Shown here one piece after another: positions 31,812 through 43,200 of a DNA stretch of 64,000 nt (position 1 is the stretch's first letter; each line of letters opens with the position of its first letter). This DNA comes from Paramacrobiotus metropolitanus. Lineage: Eukaryota > Tardigrada > Eutardigrada > Parachela > Macrobiotidae. The notes below the pieces were generated by a model. The model was not told where the DNA came from, did no database searches, and worked only from the letters and a program-made list of their open reading frames with translations. The stretch lies in contig NW_026570245.1 in assembly GCF_019649055.1 (NCBI RefSeq), positions 1,240,001 through 1,304,000 on the forward strand. Reading direction: 5' to 3'. The position numbers were made by a program, and so were the translations under genes.

Positions 31812-32344
31812 CCGCTGTCTCTTACCGACAGACTCAGGCTCTGATTGCCATACATTCGGCTTCGGCAAACAAACTCTGGCTTTCAGTGTCTACTTGGGAC
31901 TTTAGTTGTGACCGCTGAAAGTTTTAAACTCTGGCTACGGCATATGCCCGGAAAATACAGCGACGAAGTAAATAAACAGTGTGGACAGTAATTGAAAGTT
32001 GAAACCATACAGACAGTACAGTAACAGGCTTCTTAAAACCAGCTGTTCGTACTTCAGGAATACGCGGAGACTTCGCGGTGTTACTTACTGAACTCTGAAG
32101 TAAACTTCAGCTCGTAATATCCAGCATTTTGACGGATCACAAGCCTACGTGTAGAACGATTACAGTCATAACGTAGAGAACCTGACAGTCCATTTACAGT
32201 AGATGCCTTGCCCACTGATGTACTCTGCATGTACTACACTCACAATTGTCACTGTGAAACAATCAGTCGTAATTAAATACCCTGGCGCATAAATGAATAA
32301 TCAGGTAAGCGGAAGGGGATTCTGCACCGCAAAATGATAATTAT

Positions 32345-32420
32345 GACATAGAATGCCCAAGTTAGGACATTAGTGGTTCTATAGGTTTGAACCTATAGAC
32401 TAGGACAGAAGTGGTTCACC
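32345..32420 (+). repeat. outer end of the satellite block, left
   Basis: gaatgcccaagttaggacat followed by tagtggttc. The reverse complement of a near-identical sequence stands at the outer end of the inverted satellite block (39785-39820), so the two form a pair of terminal inverted repeats about 7.5 kb apart. Confidence 0.6.
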
Positions 32421-32459
32421 TTGTTCTGAAAATCTGAACCAAATAGAATTTAAACACCA

Positions 32460-33745
32460 CAGCGAAATGAGAACTCAAACCAAGAGAACTACATAGAACC
32501 ATCAGTGAACCTGCAGTGAACCACGTACACAGTCACTTGCCGACACACTGTCACATTGCCACTCTACCCCGTGAACCAGGTGAACCTATAGAACCATCAG
32601 GGAACCAGCAGTGAACCACGCACGCAGTCACTAGCCGACACACTGTCACATTGACACTCTACCCCGTGAACCAGGTGAACCTATAGAACCATCAGTGAAC
32701 CAGCAGTGAACCACGCACGCAGTCACTAGCCGACACACTGTCACATTGCCACTCTACCCCGTGAACCAGGTGAACCTATAGAACCACATAGAACCATCAG
32801 TGAACCAGCAGTGAACCACGTACACAGTCACTTCCCGACACACTGTCACATTGCCACTATACCCCGTGAACCAGGTGAACCTATTGAACCACATAGAACC
32901 ATCAGTTAACCAGCAGTGAACCCCGTACACCGTCATTTGCCGACACACTGTCACATTGCCACTCTACCCCGTGAACTAGGTGAACTTATAGAACCAGATA
33001 GAACCACATAGAACCACCAGTTAACCGCGTATACAGTCACTTGCCGAAACACTGTCACATTGCCACTCTACCCCGTGAACCAGGTGAACCTATAGAACCA
33101 TATAGAACCATCAGTGAACCAGCAGTGAACCCCGTACCCCGTCATTTGCCGACACACTGTCACATTGCCACTATACCCCGTGAACCAGGTGAACCTATAG
33201 AACCACATAGAACCATCAGTGAACCAGCAGTGAACCCCGTACACCGTCATTTGCCGACACACTGTCACATTGCCACTCTACCCCGTGAACCAGGTGAACT
33301 TATAGAACCAGATAGAACCACATAGAACCACCAGTTAACCGCGTATACAGTCACTTGCCGAAACACTGTCACATTGCCACTCTACCCCGTGAACCAGGTG
33401 AACCTATAGAACCATATAGAACCATCAGTGAACCAGCAGTGAACCCCGTACCCCGTCATTTGCCGACACACTGTCACATTGCCACTATACCCCGTGAACC
33501 AGGTGAACCTATAGAACCACATAGAACCATCAGTGAACCAGCAGTGAACCCCGTACACCGTCATTTGCCGACACACTGTCACATTGCCACTCTACCCCGT
33601 GAACCAGGTGAACTTATAGAACCAGATAGAACCACATAGAACCACCAGTGAACCGCGTATACAGTCACTTGCCGACACTCTGTCACACTACCACTCTACC
33701 CCGTGAACCAGGTGAACCTATAGAGCCATATAGAACCACCAGTGA
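32460..33745 (+). repeat. about 100-bp satellite, twelve monomers with a 314-bp higher-order unit
   Basis: Monomers of about 95-105 bp carry ctaccccgtgaaccaggtga, catagaaccatcagtgaacc and cgacacactgtcacattgcc. The segments 33041-33325 and 33355-33639 are identical three-monomer blocks with a 314-bp period, showing recent higher-order amplification. Open frames across it are by-products of the repeat. Confidence 0.95.
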
Positions 33746-35110
33746 GACAGCAGTGATCCATTTGGTTCGATGATACTAATAAAGAAAACAGAGATATAAC
33801 GATGACGCACTTCGACTTTGTGATGTGGCCACTTCGGAGTCGCTCTAGTTGTGACATTTTGCGCAGTGTGTGTTAGTGCCGGAGCTTGAGTTAACAAGAG
33901 CCTGCTTCGATAATGCTTGCATCACTGAAGTTGCATGATCCCACATGCTGGTGCAACGAATATAATTCTTTTCTTCGTGGATTTAAATGGCGTTGCTTTC
34001 AGCAATCCGCAGTGACTACATTTACAGACTGTACATTCCGCCGTAGTCAGACTAATGGATGCCGTCAGGTGAAAAGTGGGCGGCTGAACCATCTTTCTTC
34101 CCCACTCAGCAGGAAGGTCGGCGCCGTTTTATTTATTCACATTGTTTATCCAATCACCTTCCTGTCGGCCTACTGCGCGTGCAACATTCGCTTGAAAGGT
34201 CACCACGACATTGCCGAGTCTAGTTTGGCGCTTAACGTTACTGCAATCACTTCCCCGCCAACTCAACTAGTTATAAAACTCTCGACTACTGACAATCCGC
34301 CGCGGCACATTACGCCTTCTGATGTTTCGCTTGAGAAACATTTAGTCGCAACGGGTGATAACCCTTTAGTCCAGATCGCTCTCTATACAGCTGTTTAAGG
34401 ATACCCAAAGTATAACGCGGGGGCGTACGCGTATCCTCAACTGACAACACGGAAACATCGACTTTATTGGCGATGTTGCCGCCACAAAAAAAACCACCGA
34501 CTGGTGAAATCGGAATTTGCAGCCAGTGCAGCCAGAGCAGGGTTGAATCCCCAGAAACAGCGAATAGCTAATCAGAAGGGCGGAGCGTCCCGCCGTTACA
34601 GCCTCCCGCCGAAAGGTTATTGCATAAATTTACTGTCCTTCAGATAAGCCGCTTAATACTTGCGCTGTACAAATTCTTCTTTCCCTTTTAAATCAGCCAA
34701 ACGCTGTATGGGTAAAATGGTGTAAGCAGAGCCTGGAGCATTCTGGCCGTTACGGTACCTACGACGCTTCCACGACAGTCCGTTTGATTTGGCTGATAAT
34801 GCATTTCTCACTTCTGATAACTGCTTTTTCAACATTTAAGCTGTATGAAAAAACTAAAACTTTTCAAAAATGTCATTTAAAAAAAGTATGTTTTATGTTC
34901 GTCCCACCAATCACACCAATACGATCACTTCACGTTCACCTTCCCATCGCACCCAAATTCAAAAATCACGGTGGGATCGCTGATGGCAACTCTACGTATT
35001 CTGTACCGTGAACCCGGTGTGCATCACTGACTTTTGCAAAACATTTTTTGACTTAATTTATTTACATTCGTAGAAGCAGATAAAAATTTGGGAAGCACTA
35101 TCAAGTATCT
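33746..35110. other. flank of the satellite, two weak ORFs
   Basis: An open frame at 33913-34398 (+, 161 residues, one hydrophobic segment VGAVLFIHIVYPITFL) has no recognisable family. A minus-strand frame at 34653-34835 ends with coding-like sequence (SAYTILPIQRLADLKGKEEF, then VQRKY and a stop) and could be a terminal exon. Neither is certain. Confidence 0.25.
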
Positions 35111-35224
35111 GTTTTGGAATATCAATCAAAAACGGAGCCGCATGCAATACCTAACCGCATCGCGAGTGGAGCACGAGAAGCAGCAAGCGAGTCGATTGCT
35201 TCCGGAAAAACATAATTGTGAACA

Positions 35225-35370
35225 GCTTTACTTGGTGTAAAAAGGTGGTGGAAATAGCCGATGTTGGTGTGAAAATATTTTGAAAAAAGGCGGTGTAAAT
35301 AGCCAAACGTGGTGAAGGGAGGTGAAAATAGCCAAAGGAGGTGTCTGGCTGGCGAGAATAGCCATTTCCT
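35225..35370 (+). repeat. degenerate ggtg-aatagcc repeats
   Basis: Four to five words of the type ggtgtaaatagccaa or ggtgaaaatagccaaa occur at 25-40 bp intervals. Related runs occur at 37620-37775 and 38290-38425. Confidence 0.5.
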
Positions 35371-37315
35371 TCTCAATAAGGAACGTGAATTTTGCGGAAA
35401 AAAAACAAACTTTTAGCTCTCTTTTCTTGACCTTTAACTTTTTGCATAGAAACACAGTTACGAAAGGTGCTTTAGGCCACGAACTCTGACGCGAAAATAG
35501 AACAAATACCTATGTTCGACTACAATGGTGAAGGCTGGGGAATTTTCGTTGTTGTCCCACCTTGGCTGCCCAGGGCTGTAATTCGTACAATACGAGCCAT
35601 AATATGGATTAAATGTTGTATTGTGCAAATTGTACTTACGTTCTCACTTGTTATTTGTATGTACAATACAGACAGTACCGTGCATAAGAATACTGGTGAC
35701 ATTCCACTCACCTGCCAGTTTTTAAACTTGGATCGTAGTCACCAATTTGCGAAAAACGAAGGTGTTATTCTGTGTAATAATTTTCCTGCTGCTTTTTATA
35801 ACGAAATCAATTTTACATAGTAAACATTAGGCAATAAGCCAGTTGATCGACATTGTGTTTCTTTGGGTACTCGTACAGCAGCAAAAAACAGTTACGACTG
35901 CTGCGTTTTTCGCTATTGGCTTTGCGGTCTAAATACAGCCCAGCTCAGCCAAGTTGCGGAAGTTTTGTTAAATAATTATGAAATAATTGTATATACTGTT
36001 TCGTTTTTGAATTTGCAGTTATCTAGTGAAACTTTAACTGCAAATTTAGGAGCTTTAAAACCAGTACCCCTTGGTGTGCCAGTAGGGAGCCGAGCATTGG
36101 TTAAGGGAGTGGGGTAGTGGTCATTTTTAGGATGTTTTACCGGCCTCTCTGAAGCAGACACCAACAGATATTTTTACGTGGGCTTTTCGGGAAACTTTTA
36201 AGCAAACCGAAGCCTGTCGGTTATGGGTCAGCAAAAGAATCATGCGCGATCAGTGCTCAGGCTGATCGCGAAACAATGTGCACTTCCCACAGGCTTATAT
36301 GTTAAGACATACCTGCCGAAGAATGCGGTTGCTTAGCGCACAGAACTAAGTACTCGTACGTAACTTCAAGTTGATATTTTCCGTGGATAAAACATGGATC
36401 ACCTGAAGCGATTTGAGGTTTGAACATACCTAAACTGTCCAGGCGGAGAAATGCAGTGACCGGATGAACAGAATAAAAATTCAACAAAGCGGTTGCAAAA
36501 AATACGTATGGTTGCTCTTACAGTGTCTCGAAATGGAGTGTTTTAGGCATATTGTACGAGTGGAAAAATTTTTTATTGACGCTCAGGGCTTCGTAAATAC
36601 GATTTCGCCAAAAAATAATTACCCGTTGCATCCCGTGGCTGCATTGGAAGCGTGCAAACGAGGTCACCCTCCGATTCAAAGGTGCTTGCAGTCACACTGT
36701 GTAATAGTGGGTTTTAATAATATAAGAGATAAGACATGAGAGACTGATCGTGCTGTATCTTTATTGATGGTACATGATGACTGTACGCGGATGGTACAAT
36801 GCTAGCATGCATACAGACGACTAGAAATCTCTATGTAGATGACATGTAGATGACTGCCCGTAGATGGTACAACAGTGCACAGCTTATATAGCTAAAGAGA
36901 GATGGAAGTAGACGTGAATACCTTGCGGGTATTCCGGGTCGCATAAGCGCCGGTCATAGACCTATATGCTAAGTCCGCTTAGATCGTGCGGCGTGTGATC
37001 ACAAGATCATCACATCACGTTTTCCATATGACAACTGCAAAGGTCACCCAGGCTAGGGCGAAATCGGTTTAAAAATGGTACTTTTCGCAAGAGCAATAAA
37101 TAACCAACAGCTCAACGTTACTACTTTTGGACAACAACGTCACCAGAATTTGTTAGCAAATTTCAAACAGGACTACTGCTACCACGCTGAGCGGGTCGAG
37201 ACGCTTTTTTCTACTGGTCTATACGTCTACCCTAATTTTGATCTCACGATTATTAGGAAAGCGGGCACAGCGTAGAATCTTCAAGTGAAAAAGGTGTCGA
37301 ATACACACGGCAACT
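35371..37315. other. gene-poor stretch
   Basis: No supported gene. Around 36745-36880 the word gatggtac and gtagatgac-type words repeat, followed by a tatatagc box at about 36885; this could be part of an element end, but no matching partner was found. Confidence 0.3.
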
Positions 37316-37319
37316 AAGA

Positions 37320-38430
37320 AAAAATTAAATAACGAAGCATTTTACGACGGCTGACCTGTGCTAATTTTTTGAAAAAAACTGCCACAACTTGGCGGAGCAG
37401 GGCTGTAACTAATAAACGGCTTTCGCAGGAAGCAGACTTCAGCAACAAAAAATGCAGGAACATTTGGTGAACAGTTGCAGCACGTAGAAAACGCTTATAG
37501 GTACTTTTCCGACCGCCGGTGGCCCAATTTAAAAAAAGCGCCGCTAATGGGGAAGCTTCGACAATATCACCAGGTCTTTTATGTATAAACAACTACCTGA
37601 GTAGCTGTGTAAAAAATGCACTAAATAGGTGAGAACAGCCAAAAGTCGTGTACGTAGGCGATGGCAATAGTCAAGAGAGGTGGTGTTAGAATTCGTTTTG
37701 GAAAGATAGTGCGGATAGCCAAAAAGCGGAGTTCGTGAGAACAGCCCCAAGGCGTCGCGAATTGGTGGGAAAAGCCATACGATGTATTCCCATACTTAAT
37801 TGTATGTGACACCAAATATAACTTTAAGGATTTTGAATTAATATTAGCGTTAATTTTATTTATTAGCTTTTTATCTTTAGCATTTTTACTTTAGTCTCTT
37901 ACGCAAGTCATAAGTGCGCACATTGTAGCTAGACACTCGTATCGGGAGTGATGATTTGTTTTTGATCTCGGACACCGGTCCTTTTGTCTAGTCCTACCGC
38001 TTTATATACGGGTGGCGGCGATTACTGGGTCTTTGCGGAGTGGTGAAAGCAAAAACTGATACGCGATCAAAATCATCAACAACTGAAAAAGCAGAAAAAG
38101 CAGAATTCAGCAACAATAAGATGCGAAAACATTTGGCGAAAAGTTGCAGCATAAAGAAAATGCGGCTTGATAGTTTTCCGGCCGGTGGCGGCCCCAATCT
38201 CTTAATGAAAGAAAGCCGCTAATGGCATAGCTATAAAAATCAGTAAACGAAGTCGTTTCGATGAAAGCAACACATTTTTTAATTAATGCAATAAAGAGGA
38301 GCGAATAGCTAAAAGAGGTGTGCGAGGATGGTGGCAATCACCAAAAGGTAGTTTTAGGACATTTTTAAGAAGCAGTGCGAACCGCCAAAAGATGGTGCGG
38401 AGTTGTCGGAATAGCCGCAACCTATTAAGA
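37320..38430 (+). repeat. diverged direct duplication of about 450 bp
   Basis: Copy 1 (about 37320-37775) and copy 2 (about 38030-38430) share ordered blocks: ttcagcaacaa-aatgc, acatttgg-gaa-agttgcag, a ccggtggc-ccaat block, cgctaatgg-a-agct, and then ggtg-aatagcc words. A third partial copy lies near 38760-38890. It is probably an old transposon family. Confidence 0.55.
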
Positions 38431-39424
38431 AATATTTATGTTCTGTCCAGAATACTTTAAAAATATTTAAAGAAAAGACGGGCAAATTACTAGCGCGGTT
38501 TACTATCTAAGTTTACTAAATTTGGTTTCGAGCACACCCAAATCTTTGGTCGCGCAAGGATCTTCAGCTTACCCCTAACATAGAGTTCTGGGTAATTTAA
38601 CGGTTCCAAAAAGATCTACAGAAAAATATTAACTGGAGGATTCGTGGAAGGTGCATTTATAAGGTTTCTGAAGATGGGCACTGTACCAATCGCTTAAAAG
38701 CCCCCTAGCTCCATACAAGCATGCTAAAAGATTTCATTTTTAATACTGCGAATTTGCGATGAAAGCTGATACTGAAAAAGTCCAAAAACAAAAACACAAC
38801 CCATGTATGGAAACATTTAGAATTTATTTCACAAAACTGCCTCAAGTTGGCTGTCAAGCGCTGTAAATAAACTCCAGAATTTGTTCATAGACAATCTCGG
38901 GTGGTTAGTTTTAAAATAAAATGTTAGCCTCCTAAATATTAGCGAAATCACGGTGCCATACCGGGCACTCCAACTGCGTCACGCACGGTAAGCCTAAAAG
39001 AACTGGCTGTTTTTAAACAAAACTTTATTCAAAAGAAAGACGTTTCTGAGGAATAAATGACAGCTTGGAAGAAATGACTCATAACTCAAAAAGATTTCGT
39101 ATTGAGCGTTTCCAACAGACCCTATGCGCCAAACTGATACCCTGTCTGTGCAAGTGCCAATAAAATCCGTCGAGCACATCACCGATCTACGGCGACCCGT
39201 TTTAGAATTGATAGAAAATATTTTGCTGTTATCGGACGCTTTTGTCTTTGCCGGCACCCGTCTAAATGCGCCGTTGAATAATTTTAAGACTGGCACACTC
39301 AAGCCTTCAAGGAGCAAAAAATTTGAATTAGAACATACGGCAACGCATAATGCATATTCCGGAAGAAAAGAGTTTGTATTTCTTGGTTTCTTTTGCCCGT
39401 GCCTAACGTATTTTATTAACGGTT
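38431..39424. other. gene-poor stretch
   Basis: Apart from the third partial copy of the preceding repeat I see nothing supportable. An open frame at 39124-39489 runs into satellite sequence and is not credible as a gene. Confidence 0.35.
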
Positions 39425-39820
39425 GTTATTCTCCTTGTCGGCAAGTAACTGTGTATGTAGTTCACTGGTGGTTCTATGTGGTTCAGTAGGTTCACCTGGT
39501 ACACGGGGTAGAGTGGCAATGTGATAGTGTGTCGGCAAGTGACGGTTACGTGGTTCACTGCTGGTTCACTGATGGTTCTATGTGGTTCTGTAGGTTCGCC
39601 TGGTTCACGGTGTAGAGTGGCAATGTGACAGTTTGTCGGCAAGTTACTGTGTATGTGGTTCACTGCTGGTTCACTGGTGGTTCTATAGGTTCACCTGGTT
39701 CACGAGGTAGAGTGGTTGTGTGGCGCAAGTAAGCGCTAACATGGTTAGCTGGTGGTTCTACAGTGGTTCTGTAGGTTCAGAACTAGTGAACCACTAACGT
39801 CCTAACTTGGACATTCTCTC
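39425..39820 (-). repeat. inverted copy of the ~100-bp satellite with outer end, right
   Basis: Three to four monomers on the minus strand (gtcggcaagt, ggttcactgctggttcactg, cacggggtagagtggcaatg), closed by gtgaaccactaacgtcctaa cttggacattc. This mirrors 32345-33745. Between the two blocks lie 5.7 kb without an identified transposase. Confidence 0.85.
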
Positions 39821-40271
39821 AATTATGAGGATACTCCTCTTTGTGCACAAGCGCAAACAAGTCTGAACGAACATTAACAAAATCAAAGCACCGGTATACT
39901 GAATGAAACAAAAAAGGCGCTGCGCGGTGCAAGATCAAAGCACCTGGTACCGAATCATGAGCGGACCGCTTCCACAAGGCAGCTGTCAGGACCATCAAAC
40001 ACTACGAATCAATTATGCATTATTGTTAGTTCTTCCCGTTACCGTTCTGTTGTGCTTAATGATCTGTTCTCTGTAAAATGGGACAAAATGCGGTCGTTTT
40101 ATTTTCTTTTTTGTATCTCGCAATCACTTATTCCATGGAACAGTAGCATTGTGGTCTGTGTTATCGTATTATGGGACAAAAATCATCCATTCGGGAGAAA
40201 TGTTCGCTTATACGGATTCCGTAAGCATTTTCACCCATTCGCTTTTGTGTAACATCCACTGAAGAATTCTG

Positions 40272-43200
40272 ATGCAGGATGAGGACATGTTTGGAGAGAA
40301 CCGTAGAAGTGACGAACCGAGCGCACTTGACGAGTTACTGCCAGCAACAAGCAATGGCAGGTAAGGTTTCATGCAGCCAAGCAGTTAATTTAAATTAAAA
40401 CTGTTAAATAATATGGGTCATTTGTCCTAAAGCGACTGCACAAACGTAAACACATACTTTAGATTTCATCAAAAATTTAGTCGATAAAGATATGCAGTGG
40501 CATCTAAGTTTCCTGTTATTGAAAACAATTTGTGTTTTCACATCGCATATATTACGGGCATGCGAAAGCGTGCGTGCTCGAAATCAGCGTGCTCGAAATT
40601 TGGGATTCTCTGTATGCTTCAAAATTTTAGAATTTTATTTTTAAGGTTTTCTTCTGTTGTTTTTTTTTAAGAAGGCCTCAATTTTACTGTTTTTTGAAAT
40701 AAGCCGCCGCCACGGCTAGCAAGGAACGCTTCAATTCATTAACAGTAAACAACAAACAAAATCAACGACACAGATTTCTTCAAAATTAAAATAATAATTT
40801 TTCAACTTGAAATAATTATGTTCTAAATTTTAGGTGAGTTTTATTCAGCAGATTCAAATGTGAGCAGCAATAACGAAATTTGCATGGGATATTGTACTGC
40901 CGAATGGAAATAATTTTAATTTATTAGTGTATGTACATCAGTAAATAAGGGGCGTATACATACGTACGTAGCTTCTTGTTGTCGATGACATTTTTGCTTG
41001 GTTACGTCGATTTGTTAGTAATTTAGTTAAAATTACTAGCAGACCCCGCGCGAATTGCGCGGAATGAATAATGCGATAGTATACCAAAAGGCAAAATCCC
41101 ATTATTGCGTTACTGTCAGTTTCGGACACCCTGTGCTGTCCGTAATGTTCTCCTGCTTGCTTTACTGTTACTATTTTTCTGCCAACGCGTTTATTGTTTA
41201 CTTACTGTTACTTCCGGTTTTAAAAAAGTTACTTATTTAATAACTACGCACTAAGTTATAATTTTGCCTCCGGAACCAGCTCTCCGGAGTTCCGGCATAA
41301 ATTTGGCGAATTTTGTTTTAAATCATAGTAAAACTTGCAGTAACAGAACTTTACCTACTGGATACTATCAGCACAAAAACCTTATTACTTATTATTACAA
41401 ACTACAGACCGAAACTGTTACTTTTACTAACTTTTTAATATTAGTCGATTGGTGTCTACTCAGTGGGATACTCACTTGTCAGTAGACACTCCTTTTCTAT
41501 TCAGTAAAGCAACACTGATTGAAAATCCAGATTTTTCATTAATGTACCGGAAAATCTGCCGTTCCCATTGACTGCAGCGATGACCTTAAACTTGCAACGC
41601 GAAATGTTGCTCCAGATCGGTCACCAGTCAGTTAAGCTTCGTGTAGTGGCTGCACAGGTGCCCTCTATTTGATGCTTACGGTATATAGGTACCTGCACTA
41701 ATATAGACAATTCATTTTACTGAAATTTTCTAATCCCAGAAACCGGTCCGCAAATTGTCATTTGCATGTTTGCTGCTTCGCGAGCTCCGCTCGCGGCGCA
41801 GCTCGGCGTCGCCTGCGGCTCCGCCTTCCATGGCGAGCTTATGGAATCATTGCAAGTTTCGCACAAGTCTCTCGTTCTCAATAACGAAGCGTTCTACCTT
41901 GGTTAACTGCAAGTTAACGCCTAAGGACCGCTAAGCAATCGCTCAAACGAAAAAATTTTGCATTATACAGTATAAGTAGCATCTGATGTTCATAAAATTC
42001 GTAATACACATTTACTGTAAGTGCGGAGGTAACAAACAACCCAAGATCATGTAAGATGTGCAGCTGCCGGCATGCTGTCCTTTAATCATCCCTACTGATT
42101 AGACATGCAATGCCGCCTTTCTCGGACATCGATTTTCACAGAATATAAGTAAATCAAAAGTAAATTTTTTGGACTTACAGCGGCAAATTAGTAAAAATGG
42201 CGACCGCCCAGGAAAGTTTGTAACGTTAAGTTGGTCAAACCACGGCGAACGACAGTTCCCTGAGAAATAATTTTGAGCAATTGAACTGCAGTTCCGTATT
42301 CGAAGACTGTTTTACGTCTTCCTTTTCAAATCCTCTTTTATTCTTGAAGCCAAATATGAAATATTGATCAGATAATTTATAAATTCATTAAAAACTAAGG
42401 AATGTTACGCGATCACGATTCAAGAACATAAAAGGTGTCCCCAGTCCTAGCCACGTTGGTCAACGCGTTATGGCTGCCTAAACAGTGATGAGATGGTCGG
42501 GTTTGCAGTGGTGGATTCTTAACTTTTCCCATAGTCTTTCTATGTTACGGTTTTTCAAAGTTTTCTTTCAAACGTTTACGTTTTTCCAAAAATTGACTTT
42601 TGCTGGCAAATCTATTCGTTAAGATCTATCGAACGACCTATAGACATCGGAGTTTGGTCGAGTGCAGCGTTAACGCATCGGTGGCACACAAGGAATTTCG
42701 TTAAGGCTTATTCTTTTATTATTATAGATATAGATAGATATCCTTTCTCAACGAGAAATATATGGGATGGCCCATGGGCAACTGAAATATTATTTAAGTT
42801 TCTTTGAATGGAATAAATGCAAACCGGAAGTGAGGTTATATCCCTTCGAACAACTGAAAATTAATATCATTCCGGTGGCAAGGCTAGGGAGCAGATTAGG
42901 ACGACTGAACATCTATCCATATTTGTACTACAGTTTGTTCCGGTGTACTACAATCTACAATTTTAAATTTTTGTATTTACGTATGCATTTTTATTTCTGT
43001 TTTTTTTTATTACAACGGAATGCCGCGCGCATGCTCCGGTTTTGAAGCATCATCACATATTACTTGCTACATAGGGCAATTTTCCATGTATCTGTTATGA
43101 AATACCTGCAAACACAGGATAATGTCCTGATGTAGAGACCTCAGTGTAATTGGTTACACAGGCCATTTCATTTAAGGCCATGGCTAGGAGGGCTTAATTC

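Noticed and set aside
32460-33745. Repetitive 66-94-residue ORFs, and a CRISPR-like look of regular repeats
   Set aside because: The monomers are contiguous satellite units with no unique spacers; open frames follow from the repeat composition.
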